From Methylomarinum vadi (lineage in GTDB: Bacteria > Pseudomonadota > Gammaproteobacteria > Methylococcales > Methylomonadaceae): a DNA stretch of 64,000 nt. How positions within the stretch are numbered: the stretch's first letter is position 1; each line of letters opens with the position of its first letter. Shown one piece after another: positions 19,410 to 29,435 of this stretch. The stretch spans positions 868,001 through 932,000 of the forward strand of contig NZ_JPON01000001.1 of NCBI RefSeq assembly GCF_000733935.1. The letters run 5' to 3'. The notes under the pieces were generated by a model, which saw only the letters and a program-made list of their open reading frames with translations, searched no databases and was not told the origin of the DNA. The translations under genes and the position numbers were made by a program.

Positions 19410-21041
19410 ATGTCCCATCAATCAGATTTAATCAGCACCGACATTAACGCCTACCTGGCGCAACACGAACGCAAAGAACTGCTGCGATTTTTAACCTGCG
19501 GCAACGTCGACGACGGCAAGAGCACATTGATAGGCCGACTGTTGCATGACTCCAAGATGATTTACGAAGACCAACTGGCCGCAGTACAGGCGGACAGCGT
19601 CAAATCCGGCACGACAGGTGCCGGCAAAGTCGACCTGGCTCTGTTGGTGGACGGGTTGCAAGCGGAACGCGAACAAGGCATCACGATCGATGTCGCCTAC
19701 CGTTATTTTTCCACCGCGACGCGCAAATTCATCATCGCCGACACACCGGGACACGAGCAGTACACCCGTAACATGGCGACCGGCGCCTCCACCTGTAACC
19801 TTGCCGTAATCCTGATCGATGCCCGCTACGGGGTGCAAACCCAAACCAAACGCCACAGTTTTATCGCGTCGTTGCTCGGCATCAAGCATATCATCGTCGC
19901 CGTCAATAAAATGGACCTGGTCGGCTATAGCGAAGAAACCTTCAATAATATTAGAGAAGATTATCTGAGCTTCACTCAGGCACTGGATTTGCATGATATT
20001 CATTTTCTGCCTATTTCGGCCCTGGACGGCGACAATGTAGTTAACACTAGCGGCAACATGCCTTGGTTCACGGGCAAACCGATGATGGAACTGCTCAACA
20101 CCATCGAAATTGCCAACGACCGTAATTTTGTCGACCCCCGTTTTCCGGTGCAATACGTCAATCGCCCCAACCTCGATTTTCGCGGCTTCTGTGGCACCAT
20201 CGCCTCCGGGGTTTTCCACAAAGGCGATCAAATCACCGCCCTGCCCTCCGGCAAAAGCAGCCGCATCAAATCGATCGTCACCTACGACGGCGAGTTGGAG
20301 GAAGCATTCGCCCCGATGGCTGTCACCTTGACGTTAGCAGACGAAATCGATATCAGCCGTGGTGATGTCATTGTCGCGAACAATTCGTCCAAGCCGATGG
20401 TGGCCGACAAATTCAAGGCCAATATCGTATGGATGACCGAAAAAACCATGACGCCTGGTCGTCAATATACGATCAAGCTCGCCACTCGCAGCGTTCCAGG
20501 CTCGATATCGACCATTCATCACCGCATCGATGTCAACACGTTGGAACATCATGACGCCGATGAACTAAACCTGAACGAAATCGCTTCCTGCACCGTTTCG
20601 GTCAACGCGCCGGTTGTTTTCGATCCTTACAAACAAAGCAAGGGCACCGGTTCCTTCATCATTATCGACCGCCTAACCAATGTTACCGTCGGCGCCGGCA
20701 TGATCACCGGCAGCGCGGACGTGTCGGACCTAAAACCGGTTACCGCCGAGGACCGTGCCGCTCGTTACGGCCAGAAGCCTGCCGTCATCTCCTTGACCGG
20801 CAACCATGGCGCAGAAACGGCCTACCTCTTGGAAAGAAAATTGTTCGACACCGGCCATGCCACGACGGTATTGGAAAACCAAGCAGACAACTTAGCGGTA
20901 CTGCTTCCGGTCATCAAACATGCCGGCTTAATCAGTATTTGCGTCGATTGCGCTGCCAATGTCGCCGATTTAACCTTCGATACCGATCGGGTTGATTTGG
21001 ATGGCATTTACAATGCGTTAAAGGACAGCGATACGATTTGA
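19410..21041 (+). CDS. cysN: Sulfate adenylyltransferase subunit 1 with a decayed APS-kinase-like tail
   Basis: CysN is the GTPase subunit that drives ATP sulfurylase. Visible are the G1 loop [27 protein letters not shown] and NKMDLVG, then two beta-barrel domains. The protein is 543 residues, about 70 longer than E. coli CysN. From about residue 449 the extra part reads like the start of CysC ([40 protein letters not shown]). The APS-kinase P-loop TGLSGAGKST is replaced by [10 protein letters not shown], and most of the kinase fold is missing. This suggests descent from a CysNC fusion that lost kinase activity. Confidence 0.92.
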   Translation: MSHQSDLISTDINAYLAQHERKELLRFLTCGNVDDGKSTLIGRLLHDSKMIYEDQLAAVQADSVKSGTTGAGKVDLALLVDGLQAEREQGITIDVAYRYFSTATRKFIIADTPGHEQYTRNMATGASTCNLAVILIDARYGVQTQTKRHSFIASLLGIKHIIVAVNKMDLVGYSEETFNNIREDYLSFTQALDLHDIHFLPISALDGDNVVNTSGNMPWFTGKPMMELLNTIEIANDRNFVDPRFPVQYVNRPNLDFRGFCGTIASGVFHKGDQITALPSGKSSRIKSIVTYDGELEEAFAPMAVTLTLADEIDISRGDVIVANNSSKPMVADKFKANIVWMTEKTMTPGRQYTIKLATRSVPGSISTIHHRIDVNTLEHHDADELNLNEIASCTVSVNAPVVFDPYKQSKGTGSFIIIDRLTNVTVGAGMITGSADVSDLKPVTAEDRAARYGQKPAVISLTGNHGAETAYLLERKLFDTGHATTVLENQADNLAVLLPVIKHAGLISICVDCAANVADLTFDTDRVDLDGIYNALKDSDTI

Positions 21042-21201
21042 TGTCGCTTACGCACAGTCTTCTGCCGACTGCGGATATTGGCTGTAGCCAGAAAATAGGT
21101 TCAGGGCCCAAGGTTCAAGATTCGCTCTTTATCGCACCTTGAATCCTGGACCTCTCAACGTGATCCTTAGTCATTCATACGCACCCTTTACCTTTCATTG
21201 A

Positions 21202-22272
21202 ATGGCCTCAAAAAATTCACCGAACCCGATTCAACTCGCCCAACAAATTAAACAATGGGGTCTCGAACTGGGTTTCCAACAAATTGGCATCAGCCAAACC
21301 GATTTATCCGAAGCCGAACAACATTTACAAAACTGGCTGGGCCAGGGCTATCACGGCAACATGGAATACATGAGCCGCCACGGCTGCAAACGCAGCCGAC
21401 CGAAACTGTTGGTGGAAGGTACACGCAGCATTATATCCGCGCGCATGGATTACCTGCCGGAACCTCAACAACAATCCGATACTCAGCTGAAAGACCCGAC
21501 AGCCGCCTTCATTTCCCGTTATGCCTTAGGCCGCGACTACCACAAAGTGATCCGTAACCGGCTGCAAAAACTGGCCAACAAGATCGAGCAGGCCATCGGC
21601 CCATTCGGTTACCGCGCCTTTGTCGACAGCGCGCCGGTATTGGAAAAAGCCATTGCCGAAAAAGCCGGCCTGGGCTGGATTGGCAAGCATTCCAACCTGA
21701 TCAACCGCAAGGCTGGCTCCTGGTTCTTTCTGGGGGAGATTTATACCGACCTGCCGCTGCCTCATGATGAACAAGCCTCTGCGCACTGCGGCAGTTGCAG
21801 CGCCTGTCTGGAAATCTGTCCGACCCGGGCGATCGTCTCCCCTTATCGAGTGGATGCCAGACGCTGCATATCCTATTTAACCATCGAATTGCATGGCGCC
21901 ATTCCTGAAGAACTAAGGCCGCTGCTCGGCAATCGCATTTATGGCTGCGACGACTGCCAATTGATTTGCCCTTGGAACCGCTTTGCCCGGCTGAGCAAGG
22001 AGAAAGACTTTAACCCACGCCATAACCTTGACAAGATTCAATTACTTGAATTGTTCGACTGGAATGAGGAGGAGTTTTTACGCAAGACGGAAGGATCGGC
22101 CATCCGCCGCATCGGACACGAACGCTGGCTACGGAATATTGCCGTCGCACTAGGCAACAGCAACAGCCGTGACGTAACCATTACGCAAGCCCTATCTCGA
22201 CGGCTACACCATCCTTCCGAACTGGTCAGGGAACATGCACAATGGGCGTTAGCCCGCTTAAAGGCAAATTAA
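21202..22272 (+). CDS. queG: Epoxyqueuosine reductase QueG
   Basis: QueG reduces epoxyqueuosine to queuosine in tRNA, using cobalamin and two [4Fe-4S] clusters. The 356-residue protein has DSAPVLEKAIAEKAGLGWIGKH, the ferredoxin-like CGSCSACLEICPTRAI and CDDCQLICPWN, and a C-terminal HEAT-like repeat (ALSRRLHHPSELVREHAQWAL). It shares the queuosine theme with gluQ 6 kb upstream. The 160-bp gap after cysN contains imperfect inverted repeats but no clear terminator. Confidence 0.94.
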   Translation: MASKNSPNPIQLAQQIKQWGLELGFQQIGISQTDLSEAEQHLQNWLGQGYHGNMEYMSRHGCKRSRPKLLVEGTRSIISARMDYLPEPQQQSDTQLKDPTAAFISRYALGRDYHKVIRNRLQKLANKIEQAIGPFGYRAFVDSAPVLEKAIAEKAGLGWIGKHSNLINRKAGSWFFLGEIYTDLPLPHDEQASAHCGSCSACLEICPTRAIVSPYRVDARRCISYLTIELHGAIPEELRPLLGNRIYGCDDCQLICPWNRFARLSKEKDFNPRHNLDKIQLLELFDWNEEEFLRKTEGSAIRRIGHERWLRNIAVALGNSNSRDVTITQALSRRLHHPSELVREHAQWALARLKAN

Positions 22273-22456
22273 GCGCCTATCCCTTTGGGATATAGTAGGA
22301 AAATCAATGACTTATTTTATCAGACCCGGAAAACAGTTACAATCTTAACAAAGACAATCCGATTATTTTTTCGATCGAGAACTTCATTGAATCGTCGGCG
22401 AAAACCCGCTCCCCGGCGGGGCTGGAAAAAGCATAATGCGCATCGGCTAGCGGCCC

Positions 22457-23779
22457 TTAACGTTTTTCATCACTGGCATTTCCCAAGCGAACTCTTATCT
22501 CCAATTTATCACCGACTCTTTCCCGCAAGGCGACAATTTCATATATTTTTCCCTTATCCAGGATACAGTCTTTCAGAAACAGGCGGCCCTCGTAGCGGAT
22601 TTCCTCGACCTCCATGCCTGGCTCTAGCTTGGTCCAGGAAATCTCCACGACAGGCCGTACTGCTTGTTCTTCCATTTGCGCCAACACTTCCAAAAAGGCT
22701 TCGACAACTCGCGGATCGTAAAAAGAATCTTTTTTGTTGAGGAGGCGGGAAATCACGTCGGCCACGGTCATCGAATGGCCGGTCATCGAGCCATCCAAAT
22801 AGGCAACATAATCTCTGACGACCGCCAAAATCCGGGCACCCAGCGAGATTTGTTCGGCAATCAGGCCTTGCGGATAACCGCTACCGTCATAATGCTCGAA
22901 TTGATGCCGAATCATTGTTGCCGCCACCTGCAACGGTATCATGTTTTTCAACAACGCCTCGCCCTCCAAGGCATGGGCTAAAAAAAGCTCTCGCTCCGTG
23001 CTGGTCATCGAATAAAAAGGTTGATTCAACAAACTTTCATCCAGGCCGATCTTACCGATCTGCAACAACAAACCGGCATAGAGAATATGCTTCCTGTCTT
23101 CCTCCTTTATCTTCAAATGATCGGCCACTTTCAGCGCCACCTCGGCGATATATTTCGCGTGACCACTTTTAATGCCGGGACGCATCTCGATGATGCGGGA
23201 AAAAGTCTTGATAGTATCAGTATACTGTTTTTTCAACATTTTATGCGCATGATCCAAATATCGGTACGACTCTTCCAATTGCATCGTGCGCTGTTCAACT
23301 TCCGATTCCAACTGACTATTCAATTCCTTTAGTTGGTCATTTTGACGGTTAATGATCTCAAACAGCCGCTCTCGCTCTTCGAGCAAACGTTTCTGCAGCA
23401 GTCCCCGGCCGACGATATCTTTTAATTCCTCGTCGTCCCACGGTTTTTGGCAATAGCTGTAGATTCTGCCTTTATTGACTGCAGAAATAGTCGATTCCAA
23501 ATCGGCAAAGCCCGTTAACAAGATACGAATGACTTGCGGCCAACGTTCGGCAACCCGTTGCAGGAATTGAGCGCCGTCCATCTCCGGCATGCGCATATCG
23601 GAAATAACCAGATCAATTTGTTGTTGTTCCAGAATTTGCAATCCCTCCAAACCGTTGTTTGCCAGGTGGACCTGATAATCGCCACCACGGAATAAACGGC
23701 GAAGGGATTTCAACACATTATTCTCGTCATCAACGAACAGCAATCTAGCCGGCTGATGTTCACTGTCTATGTTATACAT
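22457..23779 (-). CDS. Response regulator with HD-GYP-like output (HD pair lost)
   Basis: The 440-residue protein has a receiver at about 12–130 with phosphoacceptor Asp61 (VISDMRMPEMDG) and Lys112, a coiled coil at about 130–190, and an HD-GYP-type domain at about 190–370. The domain keeps His207 and HYDGSGYPQG with GYP at 301–303. The metal-binding HD pair of the usual HDIGK is Leu239-Gln240 (LLLQIGKIG). c-di-GMP hydrolysis is therefore doubtful. It overlaps the hemerythrin kinase gene by 13 bp and is its obvious partner. Its receiver and coil closely resemble those of the GGDEF-EAL regulator at 26173–28749. Confidence 0.88.
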   Translation of the reverse strand: MYNIDSEHQPARLLFVDDENNVLKSLRRLFRGGDYQVHLANNGLEGLQILEQQQIDLVISDMRMPEMDGAQFLQRVAERWPQVIRILLTGFADLESTISAVNKGRIYSYCQKPWDDEELKDIVGRGLLQKRLLEERERLFEIINRQNDQLKELNSQLESEVEQRTMQLEESYRYLDHAHKMLKKQYTDTIKTFSRIIEMRPGIKSGHAKYIAEVALKVADHLKIKEEDRKHILYAGLLLQIGKIGLDESLLNQPFYSMTSTERELFLAHALEGEALLKNMIPLQVAATMIRHQFEHYDGSGYPQGLIAEQISLGARILAVVRDYVAYLDGSMTGHSMTVADVISRLLNKKDSFYDPRVVEAFLEVLAQMEEQAVRPVVEISWTKLEPGMEVEEIRYEGRLFLKDCILDKGKIYEIVALRERVGDKLEIRVRLGNASDEKR

Positions 23780-25533
23780 ATACTTTCTTCCCTACTATCC
23801 AACGGAAAATAGACCCGAAAACGAGTACCTTGCCCCACTTTGCTATCCAACTCGATTTCTCCGCGATGATCCTGAATAATCTTATAGGTCAACGATAACC
23901 CCAAACCGGTGCCTTCGCCTACCGGCTTCGTGGTGAAAAATGGATCGAATATTTTGCCACGAATGTCTTCCGGAATACCCTTGCCGGTATCTTCCACCTC
24001 TACCCATATCCAGTCGTCATCCTTTCGGCCGGTACGGATAGTGATATCGCCAAAATCCTCGATGGCATGGGCCGCATTCACCAATAAATTCATAAAGACT
24101 TGATTGAGTTGTGACCCGACGCATTCGAAAAGCGGCAGGCCGCTGTAATCCTTGTGAATACGCGCTTTGTATTTCAACTCGTTGTAAACGATGTTCAACG
24201 TGGCATCGAGGCCTTTTTCGATATCGAACATTTCCCGTTTCTGCGAGTTAACACGGGAAAAATTACGCAAATCTTGCACGATTTGCCGAGCGCGCGTCGC
24301 TCCTTCCATCGACTCCTTAACCAGGTCCCGTAAATCCTCGTGTAAAAAATCCAACTCCTTTTCTTTGCTAAACTGATTGAAGGCGACAACTTCATCGTTA
24401 TTTTCCGGCAGTTGCGCCGCCATACCCTTGGCCAGCGCGGTGACTTTTTCCAAATCGACCAAATATTGTTGCAAGGTATGTAGATTAGAATTGATATATC
24501 CAAGGGGATTATTGATCTCGTGAGCCACTCCCGCCGCTAATTGTCCGATCGAAGCCATTTTTTCAGATTGCACCAACTGTCCCTGCGCTTCCTTTAATTG
24601 CCGATTCAATTCGATCAAATCATCTTTATCCTTGGCCAGTTTCTTATTCGATTCCTGCAATTCCTGCGTACGTTCCTGGACCGCCTGTTCCAAACCTTGC
24701 TCTACCGTTTTTTGCCGGGTAATGTCGATAGCACAGCCCATGAATCCAGCGAATTGTTTATCCTTGCGGACTCTCGGAACGACCGTTTCCAGCAACCATC
24801 TTACGCCGCCATTATGATCATGGACCCGATATTCCCTTTCTAATCTTTGTTGTCGTAATATGTTCGAGGAATAATCGTTAACGACCCGTTGGCGATCTTC
24901 CGAACAAATAATCGACGGCCAATTTTTCGACAATAGCTCACAACTGAGCCCGCTTAATTCCCGCCATTGTTTGCTGCAATAAATTCGTCGGCCTTTCTCG
25001 TTACTTATCCAAATATAGGCGGGCAAGCTATCCGCCAATTCCTTGAAGCGACTTTCGCTTTCCCTAAGGGCGCCATATAAGTTGTAATTCAACACATCGA
25101 CTTGACCGTACTGGACACCAGATTCAGGGGCGACATGCAATATTGCCCGAGCCATTTTCTTATCCTCTCCCAGAATATGATTAACCATCCAGCCCACTAG
25201 AAAATCGAGTAATTCGTCACTGACTTTTTCCGGATCGCTGTGGCATTGACCCTGTTCCTGACGAATTTTTTTCAGAAAAGCAATATGATTGGCTTGATGA
25301 GTTTTAAAGTCTTGCGAGTCATAGCCCTTAAGCAACATATACTGTTCTTCGGAGGTAAAATGGTAATGCGTGTAATCGATTAACTCGTCAAACAGCGTAA
25401 TGATTTGGCGCAAATTTCCATCAATTTCCATCCCATCATTCAACTCATTGATGATATTTACGAGTTTCCGGTGTTGTTGGTCAATTTCTTCGATGCCTAG
25501 GTTATAACTTTCATTCCAAATGATAATGGCCAT
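23767..25533 (-). CDS. Hemerythrin–PAS sensor histidine kinase
   Basis: The 588-residue protein starts with a bacteriohemerythrin domain (1–130) with a full set of di-iron ligands: His21, His58, Glu62, His79, His83, His119 and Asp124. A PAS domain (about 155–275), a coiled coil, and a class I kinase core follow: H-box [11 protein letters not shown] with His338, N-box [13 protein letters not shown]1 [10 protein letters not shown] and G2 GTGLGLSL. No membrane spans are present. Hemerythrin domains bind O2 and sense oxygen or redox state, so the kinase likely reports oxygen supply. It is read first in a two-gene operon with the HD-GYP-like regulator. Confidence 0.92.
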   Translation of the reverse strand: MAIIIWNESYNLGIEEIDQQHRKLVNIINELNDGMEIDGNLRQIITLFDELIDYTHYHFTSEEQYMLLKGYDSQDFKTHQANHIAFLKKIRQEQGQCHSDPEKVSDELLDFLVGWMVNHILGEDKKMARAILHVAPESGVQYGQVDVLNYNLYGALRESESRFKELADSLPAYIWISNEKGRRIYCSKQWRELSGLSCELLSKNWPSIICSEDRQRVVNDYSSNILRQQRLEREYRVHDHNGGVRWLLETVVPRVRKDKQFAGFMGCAIDITRQKTVEQGLEQAVQERTQELQESNKKLAKDKDDLIELNRQLKEAQGQLVQSEKMASIGQLAAGVAHEINNPLGYINSNLHTLQQYLVDLEKVTALAKGMAAQLPENNDEVVAFNQFSKEKELDFLHEDLRDLVKESMEGATRARQIVQDLRNFSRVNSQKREMFDIEKGLDATLNIVYNELKYKARIHKDYSGLPLFECVGSQLNQVFMNLLVNAAHAIEDFGDITIRTGRKDDDWIWVEVEDTGKGIPEDIRGKIFDPFFTTKPVGEGTGLGLSLTYKIIQDHRGEIELDSKVGQGTRFRVYFPLDSREESICIT

Positions 25534-25710
25534 CGTCCCCTCGCTTAAAAGTTACTTGGTTTTATTCCCTGTATTAGCGAATATATAATCAGACTTGCAA
25601 ATTGATGGATACGGCAATATGCCGGGATCCACCGAACTGGAAAAAACGGTTACGAATCGATGCAGTAATAACTATCAACCATTAAGATTTATTTAACTAA
25701 AAATAGCACA

Positions 25711-26115
25711 ATGACAGAATTAGCAAATGAACTTAGGGGATTAAGCGCCCTGTTGGAATCGTCATTCCCCAAAAAATGCAATGTTTGTGGTCGTGAATAT
25801 CGCACTGCCCAGCAATTCTTGCAGGAAACACGGGACCTTCCAAGCGCAAAATCCTGTTTGAAAGAAGCTGTCGAAGAAGATGGGACTGCGATTGTCGAGG
25901 TGTTCAGAAATTGTATTTGCGGTTCGACCCTGATGGATGAATTCAACAATCGTCGTGACGACACGAAGGCAGGACAACGCAAAAGGGAGAAATTTGCCGA
26001 TTTGTTGCAACAGCTGATCAAACAAGGACTCGATCCGCAGGTTGCCCGCTCGGAACTACTGAAAGTTTTGCGAGGTCAACCCAGCCAGGTTCTAGATGAT
26101 TTGATTTCAAGATAA
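25711..26115 (+). CDS. Hypothetical protein with two Cys pairs
   Basis: The 134-residue soluble protein is not recognised. CNVCGREY (Cys23, Cys26) and NCICGSTL (Cys68, Cys70) could form a four-cysteine metal site. The C-terminal 50 residues are helical (KREKFADLLQQLIKQGLDPQVARSELLKVLRG). It sits between two minus-strand signalling genes with its own promoter region and may belong to the same oxygen-sensing cluster, but this is inference from position only. Confidence 0.65.
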   Translation: MTELANELRGLSALLESSFPKKCNVCGREYRTAQQFLQETRDLPSAKSCLKEAVEEDGTAIVEVFRNCICGSTLMDEFNNRRDDTKAGQRKREKFADLLQQLIKQGLDPQVARSELLKVLRGQPSQVLDDLISR

Positions 26116-26172
26116 TCACGCTGTTTCGGTAGTTATTAGCCATTGGCCACCCCCCACGCGCATGGGATTGAT

Positions 26173-28749
26173 TCAGCCAATGTTTCGATTGGTTACTTGA
26201 GCCAACAAAATAGCCGTCATTCTTTCAGCGGAAAGCGGCCGGCTTAGATAATATCCTTGAGCCATATCGCAATGCAGTTGGATCAAACGATCCAACGCAG
26301 CTTTATCTTCCACGCCTTCGGCAACAACCACCAATCCCAGATTATGGGCCAACCCAATCGTCGATTTGACGATAACCTCATCATTCTCGTTACCGGCCAA
26401 GTCGGTCACGAAGGTTTTGTCGATTTTTAATTCGGCAATAGGTAGCTGTTTTAAATAAGCCAAAGACGAATAACCGGTACCAAAATCATCGATTGACAAT
26501 TTTACCCCCACCCCATGAAGCTTGGTCAATATTTTCAAAGCTTGTTCGGGACGCGACATGATGGAGGATTCGGTAATTTCCAGTATAATTCTATCAGCCG
26601 TTATTCGATAGGCGGACAATAACGACATGATACTTTCCACCAAATCGGGATCAAGTAAATTACGCGTGGAAATATTGACGGCGATTTGTACGTCAATATC
26701 TTGCTCCTTCCATTCACTGCTTTGACGAACAACCTCCTCTAACACCCAATGCGTAAAAGGACGTATCAGCCCCGTTTGCTCGATCATCGGAATGAAATCG
26801 GCTGGCGGAATCATTCCCTCAACAGGATGCAACCAGCGGGCCAACGCTTCTACTGCGTTAATGTTCCCGCTTGCTAACTTCACCTTGGGTTGAAAATACA
26901 TGACTAATTTACCTTCATTGATCGCTTTACGCAGTTCTCCATGTAACCTCAGGCGCCTGACGCTGAAGGGATCGTTTTCCGGATTGTAAATACTAAAACC
27001 TATTGTTTCATGTTTGGCGACATTAACCGCAATGTCGGCGTGTTGTATCAGTTGAGATGGCGTATCGCCATGATCCGGAAAAAGAGAGATTCCGATCGCG
27101 GCTTCCAGTTCCAATGGTATACCTTCAATTTCGAACGGCGGTTCGAAAATTCTTTGTATCTTTTTGGCGACGACCGCTAATTGTTCCCGCACTAAGGCCG
27201 GCATGACGATCACAAATTCATCCGCCCCCAACCGTGCCAAGGTATCGGACTCCCGAATGCTTTTTGCCGTGCGCGCGGAAACTTCCTGAAGAACGAGGTC
27301 ACCGTTATGGTGGCCTAGCAAGTCATTGATCTCACGTAAACGAATCACATCGATGATTAGTACCGCTAGGCAGCTTGCCTCCCGTTTCGCTATCGACAAA
27401 GCATGTTCCAAACGATCTTGCAATAAGGTTCTGTTAGGCAAGCCAGTCAACCCATCGAATAGCGCCTTATGCTCGAGTTCCTCGATATAACGTTTACGTT
27501 CACTTATGTCCTGACTAATGACGAGAAAGACCGGCACTTTCTCCTCTCGACACAAGTGAACGCGTAATTCGACAGGATATCGACTCAAATCCTTGCGCCT
27601 AAACTCACTCTCGAAACTAATATTTGTTTTCTCATGGCGCAGCAAAGGACCAAGCAATGCCGCCAGCTGTTGCCTCGTAAATTCCGGCATCAGATCCAGT
27701 AGCGTCAACTCTCGTATTTCTTCTAACGAATACCTTAAATTATGGCAAGCCCCAGCGCTTACTTCGACAAAACGCAGGTTCTCGCTATCAATGATATAAA
27801 TTTCATTCCAACTATGCTCGAAAATCCTACCCATCCTAGCCGCACGGATTTCGGCCTGTTTACGTTCGGTTATATCATGCACCACCGCAGTGATTTTATT
27901 GGGTCTTCCCGAGCTATCGTTAATAAGCTCGGCGCGATGGCGTAGAATTCGTTGACCGCCATTCGGTCGAACAATACGGTGGATTAATTCATGCGTCCCC
28001 CCTTTGTTGAAGAGCGACTTGATGAAAGACCTGAAATCTTCGCGATCTTCGGTATGAACCAATCCAATTAATTGTTTATATTGCCAAGACGAGACAACAG
28101 AGTCCACTCCCAGTATGCGTGCGGCTTCCTCGGAACATTTGAGTTTCTTGCCCGACAAATCCCATTCCCAGTTACCCAAATGGGCCATTTGCTGGGCGAT
28201 ACTTAAAGCTTCATGGGTTTTGTCCAGCCTATTGACCGAAGAGTGTAATTGCTGAGTTCTATGTTCGAATTTGGTTTTAAGCCGATGATTCAACTTTTTC
28301 AACCATTCATTTTGACGATCGATAATCGCGAACAGCTGCGCCCGTTCCTCGAGCAAACGTTTCTGGGCCAATCCTTTAGCGACTAACGCCTTCAGTTCGT
28401 CTCCATCCCACGGTTTATGACAATAACTTAATATTTTCCCCTTATTGACTGCGGCAATAATAGCCTCCATATCGGCATAACCGGTCAACAGAATGCGAAC
28501 AGTGTCCGGCCAACGTTCCGCTACTCGCTCCAAAAATTCAGCCCCATTCATTTGTGGCATACGCATATCGCAAATGATCAGATCAATGGGTTGTGTTTCC
28601 AGGATGTTTACCCCTTCTTCTCCACTGCTTGCCAGGTAAACCCGAAACATGTCGCCACAAAATAAGCGTCGTAACGCCTTAAGCACATTGATTTCATCAT
28701 CAACGAACAACAATCGGGACGGTTTGATTTCTATTTTAATGTCATTCAT
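26173..28749 (-). CDS. Response regulator with PAS-PAS-GGDEF-EAL output
   Basis: The 858-residue protein has a receiver (Asp61 in CDMRMPQMNG), a coil, a PAS/PAC pair at about 180–300, a second PAS at about 305–420, a GGDEF domain (425–590) and an EAL domain (610–850). The GGDEF signature reads GADEF (508–512), and the DxDxFK-type motif is IDVIRLREIND, so cyclase activity is doubtful. The EAL domain keeps EAL (634–636), NISTRNLL, EITESSIM, DDFGTGYSS and AEGVED, as in active c-di-GMP phosphodiesterases. The first 160 residues are strikingly like the HD-GYP-like regulator 2.4 kb away, so both may answer to the hemerythrin kinase. Confidence 0.9.
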   Translation of the reverse strand: MNDIKIEIKPSRLLFVDDEINVLKALRRLFCGDMFRVYLASSGEEGVNILETQPIDLIICDMRMPQMNGAEFLERVAERWPDTVRILLTGYADMEAIIAAVNKGKILSYCHKPWDGDELKALVAKGLAQKRLLEERAQLFAIIDRQNEWLKKLNHRLKTKFEHRTQQLHSSVNRLDKTHEALSIAQQMAHLGNWEWDLSGKKLKCSEEAARILGVDSVVSSWQYKQLIGLVHTEDREDFRSFIKSLFNKGGTHELIHRIVRPNGGQRILRHRAELINDSSGRPNKITAVVHDITERKQAEIRAARMGRIFEHSWNEIYIIDSENLRFVEVSAGACHNLRYSLEEIRELTLLDLMPEFTRQQLAALLGPLLRHEKTNISFESEFRRKDLSRYPVELRVHLCREEKVPVFLVISQDISERKRYIEELEHKALFDGLTGLPNRTLLQDRLEHALSIAKREASCLAVLIIDVIRLREINDLLGHHNGDLVLQEVSARTAKSIRESDTLARLGADEFVIVMPALVREQLAVVAKKIQRIFEPPFEIEGIPLELEAAIGISLFPDHGDTPSQLIQHADIAVNVAKHETIGFSIYNPENDPFSVRRLRLHGELRKAINEGKLVMYFQPKVKLASGNINAVEALARWLHPVEGMIPPADFIPMIEQTGLIRPFTHWVLEEVVRQSSEWKEQDIDVQIAVNISTRNLLDPDLVESIMSLLSAYRITADRIILEITESSIMSRPEQALKILTKLHGVGVKLSIDDFGTGYSSLAYLKQLPIAELKIDKTFVTDLAGNENDEVIVKSTIGLAHNLGLVVVAEGVEDKAALDRLIQLHCDMAQGYYLSRPLSAERMTAILLAQVTNRNIG

Positions 28750-29021
28750 CTTAGTTTTATCGACGTCTCGGCATGGTTAACGGCCAACATCAGGATCCAT
28801 GTTATTCTACCCAGCGAATAACATTGATGCTCAAAGCTCAGGGATGATCAACAGTACGGCTCGAGTTGATGTGGCTAATGACAACTAACAGGCAAGGCCT
28901 ATAATTACAGCATAATGAATGATAGAAACTTTTCGACCGAGTAAGGAAAGTACTTTAAACATAGCATTTACATGAATTTTTGTAGACTGTCGATCAATAT
29001 TTAAAAACAAGGAAAGATTGC

Positions 29022-29435
29022 ATGATGAAAACCTGCCGTGAATGCAACCATCAAGTGAGCGAAAGTGCGATATTTTGTCCCAATTGCGGCGCCCCCTATC
29101 CGGGCCAAAAGCATTGGACTGGTTGGGGCTGGGAATATAAAAGCACAACCACTATCGGCACCTTACCCTTATTACATATTTCCTTCAAATATCGGCCGAA
29201 TCGAATGCCAGTCGTGGCGAAAGGTGTCATAGCTATAGGTCAGTTTGCGGCAGGCATGATCACTATCTCCCAGTTTGGCGTGGGCATAATCAACTTGAGT
29301 CAGTTCGGTATCGGCCTGTATGTCGTGGCCCAGTTCGCCTTGGCTTATTCATGCATTGCCCAGTTTGGCCTCTACCTCGAACAAGGCTGGGGACAATTTG
29401 TGCGTAGTATTACTCAAATACTGGGCCTAAATTAA
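29022..29435 (+). CDS. Zinc-ribbon protein with five decapeptide repeats
   Basis: The 137-residue protein begins with a zinc ribbon (Cys5, Cys8, Cys19, Cys22: CRECN and CPNCG). A linker leads to a hydrophobic stretch where the dipeptide QF recurs every 10 residues exactly, at 74, 84, 94, 104 and 114, mostly as x-QFG-x-G. Such regularity suggests a stacked beta structure or tightly packed membrane hairpins rather than ordinary transmembrane helices. A GGAAAG ribosome-binding site precedes two adjacent ATGs. The function is unknown. The stop overlaps the end of lpxB by 4 bp on the opposite strand. Confidence 0.75.
   Translation: MMKTCRECNHQVSESAIFCPNCGAPYPGQKHWTGWGWEYKSTTTIGTLPLLHISFKYRPNRMPVVAKGVIAIGQFAAGMITISQFGVGIINLSQFGIGLYVVAQFALAYSCIAQFGLYLEQGWGQFVRSITQILGLN

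Noticed and set aside
22285-22740. 151-codon plus-strand frame overlapping the HD-GYP-like regulator gene
   Set aside because: Its protein is rich in Pro, Arg and His without a family pattern, and most of it is antisense to a clear response regulator.
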